A stretch of DNA of 64,000 nucleotides from Ephydatia muelleri (Eukaryota > Porifera > Demospongiae > Spongillida > Spongillidae): positions 13,195,878-13,259,877 of the forward strand of contig JABACO010000004.1 in NCBI GenBank assembly GCA_013339895.1. The letters are read 5' to 3'. A program made the translations under genes and the position numbers. The notes beneath the pieces were generated by a model. That model did no database searches and was not told where the DNA came from. It saw only the letters and a list, made by a program, of their open reading frames with translations. Positions 57,060-64,000 of the stretch are shown piece after piece (the first letter of the stretch is position 1; each line of letters opens with the position of its first letter).

Positions 57060-60000
57060 ATGGCTTTGGCTTTGCTCGCCTTGTGTCTCGGAGCGACGCT
57101 CATTCGTAGCGCCTCGAGCCTGCCCGTGGTGCATCTGGTGCCACACAGCCATTGCGATGCGGGCTACCAGAAATCATTCGACGACTACTACCACTCGGAA
57201 GTCCAATACACTCTCGACTCCATGCTTGTCGCCCTGCAACAGAGACAGGACCGGAGATTTGTTTGGGAGGAGGTGTCCTACTTCTCTGTGTGGTGGGGCC
57301 AAGCCTCGCAGGAGGAGCGTCAGTTGGTGACGACACTGGTGGAGAAGGGTCAGCTGGAGTTTATCGGAGGGGGTTGGGTGATGCATGACGAGGCCGATAC
57401 CAGCGTGTACGCCACGTTGAACCAGATGACCCTCGGCTTGCAGTTCTTAAACGAAACGTTGAATGTAAGGCCGAGACACGAATGGCACATTGACCCTTTC
57501 GGACACTCCATCTTTATGGCGGAGCTATACTCGCTTCTCGGCTACACTTCCATCATTCTCAACAGGGTGCCGGACTCTGTCAAACAGCAAATGAGGGCTG
57601 AGAAAAGTCTGGAGTTCATGTGGCGAAGCCCCTTCTCTGGGCGTGAGATTTTCACGCACGTGCTGGACACGCATTACTCCACACCTGCCCTTCCAGCCTT
57701 CCTTAGCTTGGAAGTGAAAGTAGCCATGCTGGTGGCTATTTGCAAGGAGAAGCTCGGCTGGTACATGACAGATCATGTTCTAGTGCCATTTGGAAACGAT
57801 TTTGCCTTCCAAAACGCCACTAAAGACTTTGCATCAATGGATGAGATTGTTGATGCCATCAATAGCAACAGCACAGCATATGGACTTACCATAAGATATT
57901 CCACACTGAGTGAGTACATGGACGCGGTGTTGAGTGCAGGTGTTACGTTTCCCTCACGTGGAGGAGACTTCCTGCCATACATTGCATGCTCACCATGTGA
58001 GGCTACACTGTGCTTTGCTAGTAGCAACCCATGTGGAGTAGCTGACTCCTTCTGGTCTGGTTTCTACACCTCCAAACCAGCACAGAAGCTTCTCTCAGGT
58101 GTACAGGATGCATCTCTGAGAGCACTGGAAACAATTCGAGCATTGTCTTTGTTTTGGGGCAATGGCAATGTAGAGGAGGCCTTGGTCCTAGCCAAGAACA
58201 CCTCTGCTATAATGCAGCATCATGATGCCATCACCGGTACCAGCTTCACAGAGAGCTACAATGATTACAATGTTAGGCTTGGGAAAGCTCTGACTGCCGG
58301 GGATGATGTCACTTCTTTCATGAAGGTAAGACTTCTTCCTCTCCTTTCCATCTTCTAGTATAGCTTTCCCTTTGTTATACACATACTAGATTGAATCTAT
58401 GGTTTTCTCTACTTCTCTCATTCCCTCTCTCCCTCCACAGGCAGCCATCTTGTGTAGTGCTAGTCCAGTCACGTACACTCTCAGTTCGGATAGTGTCTCT
58501 GTCCTCAGGGGTCTAACAGAGGCCAACATAGCTGTGGTGGTGGTGCAGAACCCTCTGCCCCATGATATGTAAGGGATGCTCACAGCATGCTATGAGCACA
58601 CATTCCATGTTTTCTGTAGGCTCTCCTATGTGTCTGTGCAGCTCCCTCAGAGTGTGTGTGTACAGGTAGGTATAGGCTAGATGCCCCTCCTCCAGCAGCA
58701 TTGTAACCATGGTGACCTAGGTGTTGGATGCCAAGATGGCTACTGTGGGGTCACAAGTGGTCGGGTCAATGGTGTACTTTGTGGTGCAAGCCTCTGCAGG
58801 GGGTATGGAGGTGTACTACATGAAGAAGGCCAGCTGTGAGGAACAGAAGCCTATCAGAGGTGGGCCAATGGTGGGCTAGAGTGGGCCAATGGTGGGCTAG
58901 AGTGGACCAATGGTGAGCTAGAGTGGGCCCATGGTGGGCTAGAGTGGGCCAATGGTGGGCTACAGAGGGCCAATGGTGGGCTAGAGTAGGCCAATGGTAG
59001 GATAGAGTGGGCCAGTGGTGGGCTAGAGTGGGCCAATGGTGGGCTAGAGTGGGCCAATGGTGGGCTACAGCCTCTGCAGGGGGTATGGAAGTGTACTATA
59101 TGAAGAAGGCTAGCTGTGAGGAACAGAAGCTTATCAGAGGTGGGCCAATGGTAGGCTACAGTGGGCCGATGGTGGGCTAGAGTGGGCCGATGGTGGGCTA
59201 GTGTGGACCAATGGTGGGCTAGTGTGGGCCAATGGTGGGCTAGAGTGAGCCAATGGTGGGCTAGAGTGGGCTAGAGTGGGCCAATAGTGGCCTAGAGTGG
59301 GCCAATGGTGGGCTAGAGTGGACCAATGGTGGGCTAGAGTGGGCCAATGGTGGGCTAGAGTGGGCCAATGGTGGGCTAGAGTGGGCCAATGGTGGCCTAG
59401 AGTGGGCCAATGGTGGGATAGAATGGGCCAATGGTGGGATAGAGTGGGCCAATGGTGGGATAGAGTGGGCCAATGGGGTCAATGGTGGGCCCATGGTGGG
59501 CCAATGGTGGGATAGAGCACTTGGGCCAATGGTGGGCCAATGGTGGGCTAGAGTGGGCCAATGGTGGGCCAATGGTGGGCTAGAGTGGACCAATGGTGGG
59601 CCAATGGTGGGCTAGAGTGGGCCAATGGTGGGCCAATGGTGGGCTAGAGTGGGCTAAGGATGGCCTGCTATCTACTAGCAGCCATTATGTGATCAGTATC
59701 CAGTGATGTAGCTGTTTGTATCATTTACTTAACAATTATACATGTACCTCTTCACCAATCAGACTTAACTCAATTCAGTATCTCCAATGGTGCCATTGAA
59801 CTGAACTTCAATGCCACCAATCATCTTGCTGGGTGGATTAGCCCCGCCTCCAATGGCAGCCACTCAGTTGAACAGGAATATATTCAATATGTGGAGAGGA
59901 AGGCTTTTCTGGACTTCAATGTGTGTGATGGCAACAAATGTGTACACTTTTGTTCCCCGATTGGAAGATACCTTAGTACTCACCCCTAAGGCAAGTGAAG

Positions 60001-61904
60001 GGTTACGTTTGGATATGTATGTGTGTTAATAATGCACACAATCCACAGAAACTACACACCACCATCACAGCCAATGGTCCTCTGGTCTGGGAAGTGACAC
60101 AAACTCTCAACTCAGTTAGCAATTGAATGCATTTGTGATCAAAATGGTTCACCCTCCGTCATCCCCTGGTTACATTTAGTATCTCAACAATTCCATTCGG
60201 CTCTTCAAACCACTTAGCTCAGACTTCACTGATCAATACTCCAACTTTGTGGAGTGGCAGACAAAGTTAGTCAATTTACCTGATGCATTTATTGATTTGT
60301 GTAATACACTCTATCTCACTACAAGTACTGTATGTATGTCAACAGTGCTTACTCCTCCCCTTTCCTCCTCCCCTTCCTCTTCTCCTTTCCTTCTGTGTAC
60401 TCTGTGCTCACAGTATTGGGCCCCTCCCATCAGACAACGCCTCCTCCTTGACTTCGTCTTTCAGAACAGACCTGTCCACTGATTCTTTTATCACATACAG
60501 CAATGGGATCTATCCTATGGTGGGTGGCCATACTACAAATATTGATTTAGTTTGTTTGCGTGAATGAATTATCCCGAAATGGTCGTTGATCTCAACCTCA
60601 TAGGAATAGTCTGTTAATGTCTCTCTCATTGCATATGTATTTAGTTCATCGCAACCCATTTCCTTATTGCACTTCTTTCATTCTCATCCCCAGTGCTACT
60701 CTGATATATTTATTTTAAATACATGTATTTATCAGAGAGTGGGCACAGTATGAAGTTATACTTTTCTTTCATTGCGTAATGACATCTCGCAGAGAAGGAC
60801 TTACAACTCAAGTGTACTGCTTCAAGGCAATACATACCCACTAGTGGGAGGGGCTCATTTTGATGGAGCTAGTCCCCAGACCACATTCTCTGTTCTGGCA
60901 AGACGGCCAATGGGTGTCACAGCTCATGGAGGCATAATGGAATTGATGTTGCACAGGTGTGTTTGTGTGTGTGAGGCGTGTGTGTGTGTGTGTAGTGTGT
61001 ATTCATTTGTATCATGTCTTCTCAGGAGGTTGCCTATTTTGTTTGATCCTCGTGGAGATGATGACTCTGTTATGACTGATTCTGTCTTGTTGGGCTTTGT
61101 GTCATCTGGTAGGCGGAGTTATGGGTGGAGCTTTTGTTACATAGCTTCCAAGCATTGTGTTACCAACAGGGATGGCTCAGCCAATCACCATGGCGACCAG
61201 CATGTCCTTCACCTCTCCTCCCACACTTCACTTTGCTATACTGAATTCCAGTGAAGAATGGAGCAGTGGATGTATGACTGCCTGGTCCCCTTTGCAGAGC
61301 TTGCCACAGGCACGTAGCCCCTCCCACCGAGTCCCCTTCCCCTCCCTTCCAAATAGATCCTCCCACCCCAGACCCCTACTTTTCCTTTTCTTTCAAAGTT
61401 CAAAGGAGGATGTGTACATTTGTGATATAAACATGTAGCTGCAGACTATCACAGCATGCACACACAACATACACACCTTCACATGTGCATGTACCACTTG
61501 CTCACACCACACATCACCATCACATGGTCTCTCCACAGGATGTGCATGTTTTGGGTCTGGACCTGCTGGATGTCCACCAAGATGTCTTTGAGGTGGCCTT
61601 CAGGTGAGTGCAGGGCCAATAAGAGCACACCATCATTGCTCTGTGATAGGGTCATCAATGGTGGGCTGCAACCACAGTCTGTGGATGTAGGGGCCTTCTT
61701 TAAGCTTTGGGACATCCTGGCCATCCAGGAGACAACTCCCGACTACCAGGAGGTGTGGCCTCTAACCTTGTGTGGTGTGGGTGTGGTTAACTCCTCCCTC
61801 TTTCACAGGTTCAGGAGAGTTTTAAAGGTGATGATGTCACTGTTGTACTTAACCCTCTTCAGCTCCGATCATTTGTCGCCCAGATTAAGACTAACCAGTT
61901 ATAA
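57060..61904 (+). CDS. GH38 class II alpha-mannosidase (right copy, frameshift in one exon)
   Basis: Exons read by frame and splice sites: 57060-58325, 58441-58568, 58620-58665, 58721-58859, 59763-59994, 60049-about 60113, 60180-about 60265, about 60411-60527, 60793-about 60956, about 61024-61109, then further C-terminal exons to TAA 61902-61904. Exon 1 has the signal peptide and all zinc and catalytic motifs: H31 and D33 in HSHCDAGY, the Asp of WHIDPFGHS, and HHDAITGTS. It differs from the left copy at 8 of about 422 residues. In the fifth exon (near 59932) GGCAACAAATG has one base more than the left copy's GGCACAAATG. The frame is lost and terminates at CACCCCTAA, so the C-terminal half would be missing unless this is an error. 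Substrate class is as for the left copy. The 69-bp partial exon at 59071 lies in its fourth intron. Confidence 0.8.
58860..59655. repeat. 21-bp minisatellite in the mannosidase intron (right)
   Basis: Same unit as the left array (GTGGGCCAATGGTGGGCTAG plus A) but roughly 550 bp shorter. It starts exactly at the splice donor after ATCAGAG and is interrupted at 59071-59139 by an exon copy. Confidence 0.95.
59071..59139 (+). other. duplicated 69-bp exon segment inside the minisatellite
   Basis: CCTCTGCAGGGGGTATGGAA through CTTATCAGAG repeats the 3' half of the exon at 58721-58859 with several substitutions. It is preceded by GGGCTACAG (an acceptor-like AG) and followed by GTGGGC (the same donor). 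If spliced, it adds 23 codons (ASAGGMEVYYMKKASCEEQK plus LIR) in frame. There is no pyrimidine tract, so inclusion is uncertain. The left arm lacks it. Confidence 0.75.
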
Positions 61905-62721
61905 GCTGGCTGTAGAGTTATTACATGCATATGAATACATAGTGCATGGTCGTTAATATGTTCATTGATTTCCAAGCAACACTTGTTATCAGTTTAATAT
62001 AGCTGACAAGATTGCTACATGTAATTACATCCATTGAGTGATGTGTACATGTTTGCAGGGTTAACAGTGATCCTTTAGCCATGCACATCTGTGGAGTCGG
62101 CAATGATGCACTTGAGTCCAATTTGTTAACTCATCAAGTGTTTATGTGTAACCATCAGTACTTTTGGTTCAATGGACTGGAATGCTTGGTAAAGAAGGGG
62201 AGTTGCAGCCCCATGTGGCTATAGTTGGGGACATAGAGATGCACAAGGTTGTCCAAACAGGTGATTTGATTTAATAATCATTTCATTAGCATTCAGACAC
62301 AAGCTAGGAGGTGTAGTGAAAATAATTTGTAATTAACTGGATCTTATATTCAAGCACGAGTCAAGGTAAAGCGGCATTCCCGAATTCTAGACTGTTAATT
62401 AATATATATATATTACGAGAGCTCAGAAACAGTTGCTAAATGTCTTCACAGATTCCAATTATAAGACTCCTTGAACCCTTCATACGTGCATGGAGCTACA
62501 AACACTCCCAGCATCAGAGCACACAAAGAAAAAGGAACCAAAACTAGGAGATGACCCAAGTCATGGTTGGTAGTCTTATCAGGGCCAATGCTTCTTGTAT
62601 ATCCTGCATACCTGCATGGAGATACAGCCTCGATTCCATGCAAATCACCGCACTTAGCGCCTCAACCAACGTCAACATCCAAGATCCTGGACGTCATGCC
62701 AGGGCCTGGCGTGCATTTGTG

Positions 62722-64000
62722 GTGATTATGAAGGGCATGTGTGTGTACCATCACTTACACCTGAGGAGGAGAGGCAAGCTGCTGAAGAGGGCCATCTCTA
62801 CCAGTCCCGACAAAGGTGTTGTACAACTTGCTGCAAGAGGAGCAGTTTTAAGGAAGTGTTTTGACTGGTACATGTACTGAGGTTACATAATCACTTTAGC
62901 CAATGACATTCATGCAAGTCACCAAAGCCAAGCAACAAACCACAGCCTAATACAGATACATGCATTAAGATCGCGCTCCTGCATTGGCAAAGGCCCAGAA
63001 GTTGCTTTTCAGTTGCATGACGTAAAGCGCTTTAGCCTTTACTGAGTGCTCTAGCCACACCCGTGCATGCATACGCAGATTGAAAATATGGCAGATTGAT
63101 GTTGACCGAAGGCTTTTTAACTAGGTGAAACTACTGTAACTACTAGAAAGTGTTATCTTTGAAGGCGAACTAACCTTTTCTAGTCTCCTAGACTAATTCT
63201 TTCCTGTGTTATAGTATTTAAAGTGAAAAACAACCCACCTAGTTCAGAACTAGGGTTAAAGTGAGGGAAGGGGGGGGGGGGGGGGGGGGGGGGGGGCATT
63301 CCCATCCAATCAGTATAGCTGTGATGACGTGCGTGAGCTAACACACAGCAATTTTGTTAACGGATTGCGCAATAACATACTTTTATGAAAAAATTATGCG
63401 TGGTAGAAATTAATTTTTTTGTCGTGATTTTAGTTAAGAATGGTTCATGGTATAATATTTACGAAGCACATATATCATAACGAGACCGAATTATTGTACA
63501 TTCTAAACTTTTTTAACACCGCGGTTCCGTGAAAATCAAGTACCTTTTCTGTCGAATGAAAAAAGTGCTAGTTTTTTGGAAAAAGTGCGTTTCACTTAGT
63601 TAAACTATCGCTGAGATGTTTGGCGTAATCCCTAACCTCTTATCTAGAGCAGTGGCTAACCTGTATGCATTCAATGCAACGTGGTTTGCCATTTTCGGTC
63701 GTCGAGCGTTGCTGACAGTTGTGTAGAGCAGATCTGGGTGCACATTTAGGCTTCATTTTGAACCAACAGAGACCACGGTAGATATCATGCTCTCAGTTGG
63801 CTTGGTTCTTGCAGAAATCTACAAAAAAAAAACCCAGCTGTGAATCGTATCCAGGCTTGGTGGTTTTGGTTCAATTGATTGGGGTCTGGGGATTGGCATT
63901 CCAACACGTCATGGTGCTCGTATGTTCGTTCACTTCGTTGAAGCACCAGAAACCAGAACCTGGGCTGAGGGGAAGGCACAAAGACATCGGACCGGTTCGA
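62722..64000. other. no recognised gene; poly-G tract and a dispersed repeat
   Basis: A 27-base G run lies at 63270-63296. The stretch at about 63400-63490, read on the minus strand (CATGAACCATTCTTAACTAA), resembles 28125-28190 (CATTAACCATTCTTTAACTA), so a dispersed repeat is present. Short frames only. Confidence 0.5.

Larger units (their letters stand above)
54890..62721. repeat. inverted duplication, right outer arm
   Basis: Reverse-complement partner of 28917-40210. It begins near ACATAGACAGAACAGCGACT (54911) and ends near CCAGGGCCTGGCGTGCATTT (about 62700). Arm-specific parts are a 67-bp foldback insertion, a poly-G expansion and an exon duplication within the minisatellite. Confidence 0.85.

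Noticed and set aside
63785..63979. 64-codon minus-strand frame at the window edge
   Set aside because: No recognisable motif and no exon context.

Overview
This window is genomic DNA from an animal. It has split genes with GT/AG introns, AATAAA polyadenylation signals, TRIM-NHL and SAMD9-like proteins, and a dense load of metazoan mobile elements. The gene mix, short introns and hAT, R2-like and Ginger-like relics fit a marine invertebrate, most plausibly a sponge. That placement is inference. No RNA genes, CRISPR arrays or bacterial operons were seen.

Layout. 0-2.6 kb: (GT)n repeats and no recognised gene. 2.6-8.4 kb (minus): a large SAMD9/SAMD9L-like innate-immunity P-loop gene, broken by one in-frame TGA and one frameshift. 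9.2-28.7 kb: a graveyard of nested mobile elements. It holds a TTF/hAT-type gene split by a 1.28-kb element with 8-bp target duplications that carries a chromodomain, giant foldback palindromes, three relics of a non-LTR retrotransposon with a C-terminal endonuclease-like domain, Ty3/gypsy fragments, and a two-exon DDE integrase relic whose intron houses other elements. 28.9-62.7 kb: a large imperfect inverted duplication. Each arm has a class II (GH38) alpha-mannosidase gene with a 21-bp minisatellite in one intron, and a decayed TRIM pseudogene. Nearer the centre are an inverted pair of TRIM-NHL genes (complete at 50.5-52.7 kb, partial at 46.1-46.9 kb). Between the arms on the left side sit two KRBA2/Ginger-like integrase relics. 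62.7-64 kb: no recognised gene.

The inverted duplication is interrupted near its centre by a 1000-base run of N (46927-47926). The arms are nearly identical in coding sequence (8 residue differences in about 422 in mannosidase exon 1) but differ by many insertions. Two explanations fit: a real palindromic segmental duplication, or two allelic haplotigs scaffolded head to head. Either way, each arm serves as the 'empty site' for insertions in the other. This exposes a young hAT insertion, a 67-bp foldback insertion, a 40-bp tandem expansion, poly-G/C expansions, and a 69-bp in-frame duplicated exon inside the minisatellite.

Limits: exon boundaries were read by eye from splice motifs and frame. 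Family assignments come from recognised motifs, not from a search.
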